Of a DNA stretch of 64,000 nucleotides, positions 25,531-40,000 are shown one piece after another. The notes beneath the pieces were generated by a model, which was not told the origin of the DNA, made no database searches, and worked only from the letters and a program-made list of their open reading frames with translations. The stretch lies in NCBI GenBank assembly GCA_008711295.1, contig VUYV01000296.1, positions 403,751 through 467,750 on the forward strand, read 5' to 3'. The translations under genes and the position numbers were made by a program. The first letter of the stretch is position 1; each line of letters begins with the position of its first letter. Source of the stretch: Anarhynchus alexandrinus. Its lineage: Eukaryota; Chordata; Aves; Charadriiformes; Charadriidae.

Positions 25531-28500
25531 GTAAGTTATTTCTATTTGCTTGTCTGTGAATGATGCACTAGGTGGCATATAGTCATTCCAAGGTATCTCA
25601 GGAATCAAGATACTAATTTAAGGCAGATCTAAAATATACCTTAAAATAGGGGTGTTCTTTATGCTTTCTATGCATGTGGATTTCTTGTGTTTTGAGGGTG
25701 TAATTACAGCCTGTGTTTTCTTTTGGGAAAAGGGGAGGTGCCTGTTTGTAAGAACTTTACCAAGGATGTAAGAACTTCTTGGCATTTTCACTTGTGCCTG
25801 TACTGTTTATGAAGCTGCTCTGTAAAACTGGGTCACTGAAATGATCTAGGTTAAAAGTAGCTGGTTTTAAGTGATCATTTTGGTGATTCATAGCACAGCT
25901 GGTGAACAGCTGTATCAGCAGCCCTGAGAAGGTGCTGAACTGCACTTTCAGTATGGGAATAGAAAGCTGTTTAAAAACTAGCTTCTCTGCTGGAGGTCGT
26001 GTATTGTGGAGCTGCATATTCCGAAAGGACCAAAGAGAGCCAAGAGGGTGGGTGCTGTTTTCACTTCATCTCTGAATTTGTAAAAATGATTATTCACAAC
26101 CTCTTTACTTCAGTGGGATTTTTGTATATCGTAGAAACTGATATATGGTCTTTTCACTGATTTTATTTTTTTCCAAAAACTTTCATGCAGGTGCTTATAA
26201 ATTTGAGCCATGCCAAAAGAAAGTTACATGCACAATGTTTGAGCAAAGTCCTCAGTGTGTGCTGTATGTGCAGTCACTCCAAATCATACCTTATTGTCTA
26301 TTGGTTTCACTGAGAATAAGGATAAGGATATATTACATTGAAATTTCCAGTAAAAGGCTGTTGCAGCTACCAACTTTGTTACAGAGTAAATGAACCTTAT
26401 AGCTGAAAAAACATCTTGTTTTACAGGCAGTAAGATAAATTTGTTGCTGATTTTGAGAGGAATTTACACCTTTTTGATTCAGGATAAAAACACAGGTGAA
26501 GAAAGTGATTCTATAAAATGATAGCTCTTTTGTTCTTAGCATTTGTGGAATAGTTCTTGTTTCCATATCTCTTCCTTGACTACATCCCTTTTGGATTGAG
26601 TTCTAATTGTAGCATAGACCCTTAGTATTTAGTTGGTTATTTGCTGTTAGAGAATACCACCTGGTCATCAAGGAGATTATTTGGGAATGAAATCTCAAAT
26701 TTTTATACTTCTCAGTTGTGCTTTTTTAAAAGCCCCCAAATAAAAACGAGTACAAGTTCTGTGTGATGGGTTGCTGAGTGGTGGGGATGTTAAAGTTGAA
26801 AGGAATTCTAAACACTTGGTGTTTGCCAGGATTTACCAAATCTGGGGTAATCTCTTACATGTTATTTTCATGCCGTTTAGCAGCTTGCTTTTATCACTGT
26901 TCTGCTTCATGTACCAGACCCTTTTTTTCAGAGGTAAGATTCCTGGGTTAATTTATAACAAACTCTGTTCTGACTGGATGGGACCAGCAGGATAACTGGC
27001 TTTAGTTGGCAGTTCCTGTTTGTTTAATAATAAAAAATTAATGAAACAGAAGTGCTTGCTCATGCTATTTTGCTGTATATTTTGCTGCCAAAGTTCGAAA
27101 TGTGATAGTTATTATGTTAAACTGGGCACATTTGCTAGTAATCTGGTTATTATTTGGTGATGCAAATTACAGTATTGGTGACATGACAGTCTGGAACACT
27201 TTTTTTGGCAGGATTAAGCAGAAATGGAGGAAGTACGAACATTCCTGTAGAACCTCTCTCCCTTCCTATTTCTCATCTTTTCACTCATATCCTTGGAACA
27301 GTGAATTCCTGAAATAATTTGGTGACTAGAAACATGTTCGAGTCTGTGTTGGTGCTACAGTCTCAAAATAGCTTTCAATTATGTTTCAGAAACCTGATGT
27401 ATTCTGGTCTGTATAAATATAATAAAGTTCTGCTTTGCTTTCTGAAATGCACTATTTAAAGTCTCAATTAAGATGTAGTCATGCTTCCCTTCGTGTCAGT
27501 GGCTCTAGAATATCAAACCCCTGGTGAGAATTGGTGAAACGATCTGTCTTTTTATCACTGAGGCTGCTTACTTTTTTTTCAAGACACCCTGAGTTATATA
27601 TTTAGGAGGAAAACTTGCCTTCTCTTTCTTTTATTTATTAAAGCCTGTAACAAATGTTACAAAACTGTTGTGAAGTTGCCAAAGATGTGTTCTTGTTCTG
27701 TTTTTTCTCCCTATCCCTTTCTTTGCACATCCGCTATTTTGTACTAAAAGTAGTGATGAAACTTGTGAAACATGGGCTTATTTCCTGGTGTGCATCTGTA
27801 CTTTTAAAACAAACTACCTAGATTTGGAAACAGAGAAATACACTAAATTTTTTAAACTTGCCAATCTGTCTGTAAGAGCATTAATGAGCTCAAAGCAAAG
27901 CTTTGTCTTCAATTAACACATGGAGAGTCAGTTCACATGTAATCCAACTGTGTGTGATTTGAACAAAAGCATGTCTTTTTGTTCATTATTGCCTAAATGA
28001 TTCATGGAATAGTGCAAAGCTACAGACAGTCCTTGTGAAGAATTTGATGGATACATTTAGAGTATTGAAAATTACTAGTCTTTATTTTTTTCTTTAGAAA
28101 CTGAATTTTGTTCTCTTTTAGAATGAGGGAGAGCACAAGTAAATGATCTGTTGTTTCCAAAACAAAATTTCCAAAAAGCAATCAGTAGGTGACTATCTGG
28201 CATGTTGTTCATTGTGATCCAATAAAAAAGTTGGTGCATTCAGTCCCTCTTCATATGTATCTATTCTGGTTCCTGTTGATGGCTGACAGAAAAGGGATCC
28301 ATGGCATTTGTATCGAGCGAGTCTGTCAAAGATTTCCTAGATTCTAAGGTCAATTTCTCAAAGATTGATATTTTAATATAAAAACTTTTGAAAAACTTTT
28401 CAGATAATGCTGATAAACACCAGTTATAACGTAGAATAACAAAACATGCTTGTGTGAGTGAGTATAGTTCCTTAGAATCTTTGCATTCTAATTTTAATTT

Positions 28501-30453
28501 AGAAATTTAAGCTATTCAACTTGGAACTCTTGCAGTGCTTTGTAAAAATGGTCTGTACATTGAAGTTGTAAAACTTGGTGCATAAATTGTTACTAGTAGT
28601 TTATCCAAATATATTTGCCTGTAAGCAGTTTGCTTCCTTCAAGGAATAATTGCATAATATTCAGTATTGACATAATTCCAAAGGTGCAGTTGAAATCTAT
28701 TGCAACATTAAAAAAATATATTCTAATACCTTTTGCTAGGTGCTATGCAGAGCTGCAAGAACAATTTGTTCCTCCGTGTTTTAGAAGAATTTGCTAGTGA
28801 CCTCTGTATTTAGGTTAGCCTGCTTAATGTTTCCCATCATATAAAATTAATGTAGACCCTTTGTGAGAAGCTTTATCACCTCTGTTGTCTGCAGCAGGCC
28901 TTTGAAATTTGGCAAAGAGAAAGCCCTGAGACTAAGATGAGCCTTTTGGTTGGCCTGTCGTTGAAAGATATACTTTTCTGAAATTGCCATTTTTCTTCCC
29001 TTGCAAACCTCCAGGGCAGCTGTTGTGGTAGGGGGTGGGAGTGCTGAGTCAGGTCTCTTCACATGTTGAATACTTTGGGATTGGCCCATGGTCCCAGCGA
29101 TTCTTTATTTCCTCCCTTCTTTACCTGGGTGAAGAAGGGAATGGGGGAGAAAAGAGTGAGTTACCTTTGAAGCTAGATTAACATTCTTGGTGGAATTAAA
29201 AAAAAACCAAACAACCAAAACCCAACAATCTATTGTCTGAAACAGATGGGCAAACTGTTTGTGGAAATGGTTGATCACATGTTTGTAAATGGCTGTTAAG
29301 TTTGAGATGGAAGAGGTAGAAGAAAGAATAGCATATGTCATATTCTGTAAGGGGACACACGTCTGACCTGTGAAGAACTTTGTGCAGGTGGATCCATAGC
29401 CCTATGCACAGCTAATTATGGGATTGTCACCTTTTAAAATGTAAACTCCTAAAGGCAACAGTGTTTCCTTACAATTGTTGTGCAGGGTTTTGCTATTTGT
29501 AAGCAAATTGTGAAATTCCTTTATCGTGATTCAATGGATGTTATGTTTCTGAGAAGCATTTGGTATGATTCTTATGTTCTTCCCACATGCATTGACTTCC
29601 TACCTGGCAATTCATGTGACTGGTTAGCGTTTGTGCTTTCCAAAGTGGTAGTTGAAAAAAGGCAACTTTTGAAGCTTGGTGTCAAAAATCTGCTTATGGC
29701 AAAGTTTGTATCCTTCAAGGAGCAGGGCAGACAGAGCTGTTAATGTGGGTTTCTTGCTCTGTCCTACAATGCGTAGTATGTCATAGCCTACCAAAGCAGC
29801 AAAGTGCTTACCACCACTGCCTGTGGTGGCTTAAGGTGCTTTGGCTGACGGAGACTGGAGACTATACCTCTACTGGGTGGTAAAGGTTAGGCAATGTACT
29901 TGTCTAGGTGAACACGTCACCAATTTGCCTCCCAGAAAAGCTTTGCCTGTGAGCCTGTAACATTGATGCGTGACTACTTACTGTTTTGAGGCAGAATGGC
30001 TCTGAATGTTACTTGTATTCTTGTATTTAATCCCACGTAGACTTTTTCATAGAAAAACAAAAATCTAAATCATCTGCAGTATCAGGTTGTGTGAAATCCA
30101 TGGGAAGGACAAATAATGCACATACTAAATCACGGGCATTGTTTGTCAGACATTACTATTCCTCTGCTAGTGCATGTGAGCTAGAAAAATGAAATTGAGC
30201 CATCTGAACTGTCTGCTTAGACACTTCCTAGTGTGGAAGTAGGAAGGCTGTGTTACTCCTGTACTGTAGGAAACTTCACAGACCCTTGCTAAAAGCATAT
30301 GATGGCTTATGTTGTCATCAGTGTCCTGTTTAAGATTGCCTATGCCACAGAACAAATTGATGCCAGTTTTACTCTACTGCAACTTCCAAATCTTCAGCAA
30401 CTGTTTTATATAGCTAGAGTACTCTCTTTAAGTGCAGTCTGATGTCTCAACGT

Positions 30454-30469
30454 AAAAAAAAAAAAAAAA
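30454..30469. repeat. Poly-A run (16 A) followed by an A/C-rich stretch
   Basis: Sixteen A lead into gcaaaccaaaaccaacaaaaccc. It is the only A-run of 14 or more noticed on the + strand. Similar A/C-rich text occurs near 29200, 47390 and 230. Confidence 0.8.
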
Positions 30470-32632
30470 GCAAACCAAAACCAACAAAACCCAAGTCTCA
30501 CAGTGCATATCCCCAGGTCTTGTGGATATACATGTGTATAACCTATATGCATGTATTTAAAGATGCAGGGTGGTGTTTTGCCAAAGATTTGTGTGATTGG
30601 TGACAAAAAGACTCTCCTTCCTTTTGAGTCTTTTGCCTAAACTCCGTATTCTTAGTGTGGGTTTTTTTTTTCTTGATCTCGTCATTAGGCAACTTCCTCT
30701 GACATGGCAGTCTTGACCTATTTGTATTTGTTTTCACTTAGAGTAAGACTTTATTTTTAACTTGTTTTTTTTTAAAGCTGCATATTTTCTTAAAGTGGCT
30801 TAGGTTGAAAGCTTTAACATGGGCAACTGTTCTTAGAAAAAAACGCAAAGACAAACCCTCTTGATTTAAATGGTAATGTCTGGCAACTTGAGACTCTCAG
30901 TGGATGAGCTGTAGGCTTGCATGACTTCTGGAATGATTTAATGCTGTACGTGTGATTAAAGAATATATTAGAGTGATTTTTGCCTATCTGGACTATCATA
31001 AGTCATTTAATATTTCCCATGAGATGCCTTTCAATAGCAGCACTTTGGCATGCTTATTAGGTGTGTGGTTCTGCAGATGAATGTATTTGTGGAATCCTGA
31101 TTTGTAAAAACTCATTATTTCTTGACATGTAGTGTCACTGCAATAGCACTTATTTCCAGGCTTACAGGAATTCTTCACGTTGCTTCTGAAATGCTTTGTC
31201 TGTCTGATTTCTTTCACTGTTGCCATGTCTGGTTGTGAGAATAACTTCTTGGTCTGTTTCCACAATATTAACAACTGTATATGCCTGTGTGTTTCCTTAT
31301 TGCAATAACAGAAGGCTTGCAAGTGGAATGCTATGTAATTCTCTTTTTACGTAGGTAATTATTGTTTTCTTTCACTTTCTGCCTTTTTATTCTACTATTG
31401 ATTTGCAATGATGCAGACAAGCTTGTCTGGTTATGGGGAACTCTGTCCATTCTGAGCTAAGGTGATTTGTTACTTTGCCCTATTCTAGTATAACTGATGT
31501 AAGCTTGTGTGGTGACCTTGCAAATGTGATGTCCTTCTCTGTTTCCAAATCAGTTTTAAATGTCCCATTGATACCAATGGCATTGGATTAGACTGGAAGA
31601 GTTAAGAGATGATCCGTCTTTGAAATAAGAACTCTTGTTGCCCTGTGGATTTTAATTTCCTTTGGTGGCAAGGCAGATGAAGCTTCAGCTTAGAATTCAA
31701 CGAAAACAGTGCTTCCTTAATCATTCCTGGTTTCTGCCTGCATTTTAAGAAATAATTTATTTTATAGTGATGGATGATCTGCATTGAGTAGTTTTACATT
31801 GCAGATTGAATACTTCAGGGTTTCTATATATTCTCCTGAAAATATGCATGTCAAGAAAATTCTGACTTTAAAGATGAATGCAACTTAGTGGTTGGATGGA
31901 TTTTTGTGTAGTACTACAGAATTGAAATAGATTGAAGCAATGATGTATGCGATAGAACCATTTTCCCTCTCCCAATTCTGACTGTTTTATCCTCTTTTCT
32001 CTTCTGTAGTTGAAAACTAATTGCAGCAAGTTACAAACCAAAATCTGTCTACTGAAGTTACTCTTTACTAGCCAAGAAAGATGATGTTTTACAGCATGCT
32101 GTATTTTTGTACTCAGTGGCTTTTGTTATTGATTGTGATGTGTCACATGAGGATATGAACATACTAAATGTCTTTCTTCCTAAGGCTAGGGGGTAATTAC
32201 TTTAGAGGGGAGGGGAAAAGTTCCTCTATTTACTTGTAGAAGTGTGTTTAGTTTGAAGACACTTATATTTTGCAATAAATGACACTATGTATTTGTGTCT
32301 TCCTCTATCTTAGTGACTCTTACGTAAGAATAAGGTGTTTTGCTGAATCTTCATTCCTTCTTCACACCCTTCTTTAGCTGGCTTTTCTGGTTTGAGTTTT
32401 AGGGGAGTAATGGCTCCAACTTTCTGACACTTTTAGATCAGATTCTGATACTTGACCCCTAATGGATCTACTGAGACCAGGAAGGACTGTCATGAAGGGA
32501 GGATCATGACTGGCAACTCTTTCAAAGGCATTTAAGTGATTTCTACATTAGCTGTGGAAAAAGATGTTAGCCAAAAGGCTTTTGATTAACGTGCTTCTAA
32601 AGATGACCTATTATCCTGGATTGGGCAGACTT

Positions 32633-32647
32633 GGGGGGGGGGGGGGN
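32633..32647. repeat. Poly-G run ending in an unresolved base (N)
   Basis: Fourteen G (32633-32646) are followed by N at 32647, the only ambiguous base noticed in the window. It probably marks a sequencing dropout in the homopolymer rather than real biology, so the run length is uncertain. Confidence 0.9.
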
Positions 32648-32897
32648 CCTGAAGCTAGCACTTATAATCATGTTGAGTTATTAAACTTGATCTTAAAGTT
32701 CTATAAACTTAAGGTTTCTTTTATGTTGCTGTTTGGTTCCTTTTATAGTGTTGTATATGTCTTGATTAAAACTTTTCTATAGGTATTTATTACTTGTACA
32801 GAATGTTATGTTGCTGCTGTAATGCAAAGTGCTCAAATATTCTTAATGGTTTCTACAGAAACCAGACTTAACCTACTTGTTTGTTCATTATACTACA

Positions 32898-32921
32898 GGA
32901 TTCACTTGTGGATTCACTTGT
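32898..32921. repeat. Perfect 12-bp tandem duplication
   Basis: ggattcacttgt occurs twice head to tail without mismatch. Confidence 0.85.
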
Positions 32922-33293
32922 TTCAAAATTGCTTCCTGAGCAAGAGGTGGTTGTCTAGTCTGTCTGGGGTCACTGTTTTCTGTAGTCTCTGAGAACTGTT
33001 CCAGTTACCTCTGCGTGTTGAGGGGATCACTGTTAATATGCCAGAGACGGTTGATTACTGAAAGTGCATTGAAACACAAGAGGAGCTCAGTTTTATTTTT
33101 TACTGTTATGTAGATGCATCAGTTATAGCAACAGTGGGAGCTGTAAAGGATACAGAGCAAGCTATGTTCAGGCATGTCTTTTGCAGTCTTTACAATATCT
33201 TCAGGCTGGTTGCATATTTTTACTCTATAGTTGTAGAATGCATAATTCAGTTGGACCCAGTTTCTGCTTTAGATATCAAATCCAATCTTTATT

Positions 33294-33694
33294 TCACAGA
33301 AGCACAGAATGGCTGAGGTTGGCAGGGTCCTCTGGAGGTCATCTGGTCCAATGCTTGTGCTCAAGCAAAGCTTGTTGCCAGGGCTGCATCTAGTCAGCTT
33401 TTGAATATCTCCAAGGATGGAGACTCCACAACCTCCTTGGGAAACCTGTGGCAGTGCTTGGCCACCCTCACAGTGAAAAAAGTGTTTCCTGATGTTCAGA
33501 GGGAACCTCCTGAGTTTCAGTTTGGGCCCATTGCCTCTGGTCCTGTCACTGGGCACCATTGAACAAAGCCTGTCTCTGTCCTCTTTGCACCCTTCCTTCA
33601 GGTATTTATACATTGATGAGATCCCCCTGAGCCTTCTCTTCTCCAAGCTGAACAGTCCCGGCTCTCTCAGCTTCTCCTCATAGCAGAGATGCTC
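33294..33694 (-). mobile_element. CR1 LINE 3' fragment (5'-truncated)
   Basis: About 400 bp match the 3' end of an avian CR1 in reverse orientation. The left edge carries the diagnostic 8-bp terminal repeats (tcacagaa, gcacagaa) followed by tggctgaggttgg, and the right edge stops at tagcagagatgctc. Read on the minus strand it encodes pieces of the CR1 ORF2 C-terminus such as [19 protein letters not shown] and SDRTRGNG. The frame happens to stay open for 151 codons (33269-33724), but there is no complete reverse transcriptase. The copy is 5'-truncated, as usual for CR1. It is better preserved than the other two CR1 pieces here, so probably younger. Confidence 0.95.
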
Positions 33695-36600
33695 AAACGA
33701 ACAAAAATCTGTGAACGCAGACAAACATAAGCACTATTTGATAGTAACTTATCTGGCTTGTCTATTTTCGTCAAAGAAAGTCTTTAGCCAGTGCAACAGT
33801 AATGATGACCCCCAGGTAAGAGTAAGGATTTAATAGATTACGTGCAGCTGCCTAATTGTGTTTAGTGGGTCATTTTGCAAATCTTTTCAAGAATTCCCTG
33901 GAACTTTAAAAGACTTCCTACTTATTATTATGAATGCATTTGCCTTTTCATTTTATGTTTAATTCTATTTGAAGGTTGGCTTACAAATAAGCTTTGTATA
34001 TTTGCACAGCATGTTTCATTCATTTCTATTTCAGACTGAATGATAGTGATCAATAACACTAACTTAGAGTACTGGGTTGACTGAACAATTCCTGCTAGAG
34101 TTGTTACACATGTGTTTTTGGGGAAAATAGTTAAAATACTTGGCAGTTGTATTGTCTTCGACAATGAAGTTTTGAATTAACACAAATATTAAAATTGATG
34201 TCCTAAAGTTAGGTCATGTGTTTTGTGTAGAACCTAGCATCTGCTTTTCACTTGCTCCCTGAATGCCAACCCATGTGTGAGCATAATAGGAAGGGAAAAG
34301 TTGCTACAAGTTGACTTCCTAACTTTGGGGGTTGTTAACAGCAAGTCATGTTTTATTTGATCACCTAAGATTTGACAGCATTAATTTTGTAAATGTAGCA
34401 ATTTACGTATGTCAGAATGTGTGTATGACTTTTTTTTTTTACTGACCTCTTGGACAGTTTCATGAAACTTAGGTTAAAAGTAAGACTGCTATCAGTGTGC
34501 ACGCATTCCTGATTGGGCATTTCACACATTTGTCCATCTTCATAATTTTTACATCAGAATTGTGTAGGAAGCATACACCTGCTGAACAGGGTCTCACTGT
34601 TAAGAGATGGATTCTTTAATTGATACTAAATTGTGGCTTGCAGTACACACAGGGTTAAGTGGAAAGGTTGCAGTAATATCTAGTGAGCTTTTTTCCTTTA
34701 ATGTGCTCATTAGCAGTGGCAAGTCCAGGTTTTAGCACATGTCAGTAATTTACATTTCATTGCTGAGTAGCTGCCCTTGTTCAAGAGTTGTTTCTAAGCC
34801 TGATGAATATACTTGTGTTGGGAATAAACTGAGTAGAAGAATTGAAAGCCAAATACCCTGCCAGGCTTTTCAATGGGTGCTGAAGTTTCCAGTGGGTCAC
34901 TGATTAGTAATGCATGGAGTGGCAGGAAAATGCAAAGATGATGTCTAGAAAGGTTACTTCAGGTAGGTTTTACCATCAAACCCCTCTTTCTTTGTAACTA
35001 CCTCTATGGTCATTCTCCTCAAAATTCTTCTCTTGGCAAGCCTTTTCTTAATATGAGAATGTGGTACGTTAGATAGACATCCCAACCAGGTTACTTACTC
35101 ATTCAGAGGTGGCACAGGGAAGTAATACTTGTGCAATGAGTCCTAGAAACAAATGATCTTATGGGCTGTACAGTTTCCTGTTATCAGATTATGATGATAG
35201 GGATATCTGTGAATATTTGCTCTTGCCCTTTTTTCTTTCCTCTGCCGCATCTGATACTGACTTGGCTTGAAGATGTGTGTGGTTCACTGCTGTAATGGGA
35301 AATATGTATGTTGGGATGCAGTAGCATTGTGGTTGGCAATTGAGATGCAAGACAAAGGTTGCTAACTTTGAGAAAATCAGTGTTTTCATGTGGCAACGGC
35401 TTAGTTTGGTAATAAAACCATATAACTAACTAAATATATTCTTGATGGAGTGATGTTCTTGCTATTTTCCAAGCTGCTCTGACTATTTTCTGAGCACTAG
35501 GTGGAAACTTACACTGTGAAATTATACTTTCCTTTGTAGAGAGTCCTGCATATATTTTCTGTCCGAAAGGATAGGTATTGCTAAATTTACATATGTACAC
35601 CGACAACTAAGCATTTTTATTCCAGATGCCTGTTAGGATCATACTGACATGTTCTTCAGAACTCTAGCAAAAGAGTGCTGGTGCTTACTCTTTCCCACTC
35701 TCTCTCCAAGGTATTGTGAACACTGTTTATATTCAAGCTACTTATTATACAGTTTGGGGATGGGGAATGCATTAAACATTTAGAATGGGGGAAAAACAGC
35801 AAAAGATATTCCAGAACATTCTTGTGAATAAAACCTGCCAGTTCATTGTGTAAGAACTTGTGAACCCTTTTATTAGCCTATCTGAACATTAGGTGCATAT
35901 ATTTAAATGAGAATGTTTGCAGAAAGTAGAGTCATTTGAATATTTTTCACACGCTAGAAATATTTTCATAGCTGCCTTGGCCAAATTTGGAATTCCTATT
36001 GTTAATTTGCAAAATAGCTACTTCTTGGGTTGTCTGGGAAGAGCGATGCCTTTAGCACTGTGCTAAAATGTAGAAGGAATCTGAAGTGGTAATTCAGAAC
36101 CTCAGTTGATTGAGACTGACTAGACAACAACTAGTAGTTTATGAGCTAACAGGTAGCGACATATCTATAGATGTTGCTGGAAGGACATTTTTTTTACTAT
36201 AAGCCAAGACGTTTTTCATGGCTCGTAATAAAAACTGGGGAAAATTATGCTTTTCTTCTGAATCAACTTGTGTCAGATACTTTGCCTTGTGGTTAAGACA
36301 CTTGCATGTTCTTTACTCTCTCAAAAAGCTGGAGATGCTCACAGCTAAGCATGGAAAAGAAAGCTGGTATTGAAGCCAGCAAAAAAAACAGTCGAGAGGA
36401 TGCCTGAATGGAGCTTGCACAGGGGTGGAGAGAACATTTTACACTTCAAACTTAGAATGGTGGTGTTTTCTTTTTTTCAGTGACACCTGTCATAATATAT
36501 TTGTGGCTTCATGTCTTAGTATTGGACTGTGGTTCTGAATGGATCAAATAAGGAAGAGGTGAAGAGTGCTTTCAGTTATGACTCCCTCTTACAGGTTTAT

Positions 36601-37072
36601 GGAAGGGCAGCCTTCTGGGATGGGGGGTTAGTCTCTACTGAATAGGTCCTCTAGCTCTGACCTCCTGCTGCCTGGCTGAATGTACTTCCTGATGGCTAAC
36701 TAAAAAAATAATGGTGGCTATTGTGTGTGCCGCTGCCCTTGTTATTTAAGTAAGATTAAGCTGTACTCTAAGGCACTGTCTACTGTATGTAGTTGTATGC
36801 AGGGTTGTGCAGTTCTTAAAGGCAGGTGAACTGTTGTTTTCTGGATCTTGTGGCTTTTTGGTCCTTTGAGCCCTTTCTTGATTGAGCAAGAGTTGTGGTT
36901 TGTAGTTATCTGTGTGTGATCTGTTAGGAATGGCTTATAACTGAACGCTAGGGCAAAGCTGTTACTGCACCAAAGGTAGCTCTAAGTAGATTAATGATTC
37001 TTTGATCTTTGGAACAGGATCTGACCTCAAAATGTAAAAGATGTTCCTACAGGATGGCTGTTTTATTATTTT

Positions 37073-37085
37073 GGGGGGGGGGGGG
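37073..37085. repeat. Poly-G run (13 G)
   Basis: An uninterrupted run of 13 G within AT-rich intron, directly after attatttt. Confidence 0.9.
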
Positions 37086-40000
37086 AGTTGTTTGTTCTCA
37101 GCCTAAATTTTGAACTGGCTTTTTATGGAGTGAGAGGCAAACTCTTGTCAACCAAATTGGTGTAGTCCATAACCATATCTGCCTTCAAGGAGAATTTTGG
37201 TAGCAGGCGTCTTGTGAAGTCTACACCCATGCAGCCCATACTGCAGTGTTCAAAGGATGCTTCTCAAGTTAATCAATTTAAGTAATAGGTTTTGTGACAT
37301 ATGTGGTACTTCAGATGTTAATTTTTGTGTCCCAAAATTCATTCTGCATCTTTTAGGAAGCCAGAGAGTAACATCTGTAAGGGATACTGCAATCTCTTCA
37401 GTGCATATTTTTATTCCTCTTGCAGAAAGAACATGTTATTTTAAGGTGGTACCCACCTGAAACACTTGAATTTTGTAAGACTGTTACTTTTATTCATGGA
37501 TTCTGTTTTAGTAATCTAGATAAATAATTCCCATAGCAGCCATATTATACAACTGTGACCTCTTTTGGTAAGTGATGGTCTTTGTAGTAGGCTACCCAAA
37601 TATTGTGTGAGCTTTTTGCATGTGCAAAAGCTGAAAGTGCATGTATGTCTGTATATGTAGAACATGCCTCAGCACAAAAGAGCTGCTCAGGAATCCAATG
37701 TGTAAATTTGCTTTTCAAAGGCAGGCAGCAGGTGTGCTGCAGAGTAGTACCTCCACCTGTCCCACCCAGAGAAGTTCAGCTTAATTTGCTCTGGCTGGGA
37801 TTTAGAAAGAATAAGTTCCCTGCCCAGATTTTTGGGCAAGGCATTTTGCTGACAAGCTGTGCTTAATCTTATGGTATTAAATTCAAAGCCACCATGTTAA
37901 AATAACATCAGGCTTTTTAAAAGCAGATTACCCCAAAGATAAAAATGCCCAAATGAAGACTGCTTTCATTTGGGTCTCGTGGTTGTGTGTAGGTATTGCC
38001 ACAGTTTTGCATTATGTAGTTGCTTGGTTGTTTCCATGGGACTCTTGTCTTTCTCAGAGGCTCAGTATTTCTTTGTGTGCACTCTTCAGTGTTTGCCTTC
38101 GGACAATATTCAAACCTTGCATTGGGCACATGTATGTTTAATTTAGCTGGAAAACTTTGTTCATTTCTAACATATTTGTAAATTTTATACACATTAATGC
38201 ATTTCTTCTCAAAACATCTTGCTGCTCTTGGTCCCCTCCTGCTCAGCTCATGTCCTGCTACTTCCTTGCACATTCTCTTCTTTTCTTGTCTTTCAATGGT
38301 TGGCAATGTCTTGGCTTTTTCATCGAGAAAGCATAGGGAGCTCAGGAGATAAGTGGCCTTATTTTCAGTTATTTCTAACTGCAAGGAGCAATTTCAGATA
38401 GTCCTGTTTGGATCCTGTGTCCAGTGGGTGGAGTGTGCTCTGGTTGTAATGATTTTTCATAGTACCTGACAGCTTGTCTCTCCAAAATTCCCTAGAAGGT
38501 TGTGCAAATTGAGGTTTTCAGTGGCTTATAAACTGAAATTTGGATAACTTTTTCATGAGAATGGTAAAGCCATTACTTATGATATATCAAGCTTAGCATG
38601 GTACAGCATGGCTTCTGTTCTTATTTCAGAGTTGTTGATTCAAGTCCAGCTTCTGTATGAAACTTCTTTTTGGCTAAATAACAATTTAAACGGTATTACA
38701 GCTGTTCTTTCTCATATTTTTTTCACTGACAGTTCTAGCCTTTTGCAGATGCTTAGAGAAATTCTTGTGCAAGAAATGCTTGGAGTGGAAGACTTGAGTC
38801 CAATGAGATTTAGAATTTGACAAAAGTATGTTCAAGTAATGGTGTTTACGAAGAGTGAATAAAGGGTACTACAAGTTCTGCTGTCATATAGGCTAGCTCT
38901 GCCTCTCCACTATAACTATACCAAAAAGTGTGTATGATAAGAAATTAATGTTTTATCTGCAAGATTTTGTTACACTTCATATGTTAATGTTGTGTTAGGT
39001 TGCGTAGTAGATTATAGGTGCACTTTTTTTTACAACAGCTTTTTTGTATTTAGTAACTTCCAACTATACAAAACACTTTTCTAGTCATTTCAGTGCTTGA
39101 TAACTTCAGGGTTCATTGCCCTGGTACATTTTTCAAATTATTAGCTTCCTAATGCGTACAGCTTTAATTTACCCCCTACTGACATCCTTAAATGGGTTTT
39201 CAAGAATTTTGAAAGTGGACTACTATAGCTGTATTTCAGTGTTGGTCCTGACTGACATAGAATTTCTTAAGTAGCCTCCACAATTAAAGGGATGGGAGGT
39301 TCAAACAGCTCCTATGGCAAGAAGCTAAAGATTCTATTGAGAATAAATTTGTATTTGGTTTCCTAGAGTGTTTTTGCTTTGCATATTTCTGGTGATTTGC
39401 CTGTTCCTTTTGTGAATGCTTTTCCTCTCCAGTGTAACTTAAATGTGTTAAGTGCAATATCTGTTCTTCTCATGTAAAATGCTTAATGCGAAAACATTTG
39501 CTTTTGTTTAAAAAGTAAAAGATAAAAAATCTGACACACTGTATACCTCACAGCACGCAAAAAATCCGTAAGGAACAGCTTAAAGAATTGAGTACAGATA
39601 TTGTATTCATGGAAGTGGTGTTACTACATACTTGCTTATTGTGTTTTGAATATTATTCAGGCTATTGTTTTAGCTCCAAGTGCCAGAAAACTATAGAACT
39701 ATTTTTCTTTGAATTTACAATTTGAATTTTCTATTACAGTCTAACTTTTGTCCTCACTAGTACAATTTATCTGCAGTATGTTCATGTGTGCACTGAAGTC
39801 TATACCACTTTGAATCATTGAGCATTCTGCCACACTTCCGTGGAAAAGTATTGTTCATGAGGACTTCAACACCAGGCATTCTTCTTTGTGCAGTTAAACC
39901 CAAATGTTATCTTTCCCTCTTCCCCCTGAGTCTGTTTTCTGGTTGGGGTTTGGTTTTTTTTTTTTCTGTTTCTGACTACTGTATGATTTAGGAAAAATAC

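Noticed and set aside
33269..33724. 151-codon open frame on the minus strand
   Set aside because: Entirely explained by the CR1 3' fragment; not a host gene.
36275..36320. ttgtggttaagacacttgc, resembling the core of a MIR-type SINE
   Set aside because: Only about 12 bases match and there is no flanking tRNA-like head, which is too weak to call.
37917..38384. 155-codon open frame on the minus strand
   Set aside because: The longest frame in the window, but it has no recognisable domain, no biased composition and no promoter or splice context. Frames of this size are expected by chance in 64 kb.
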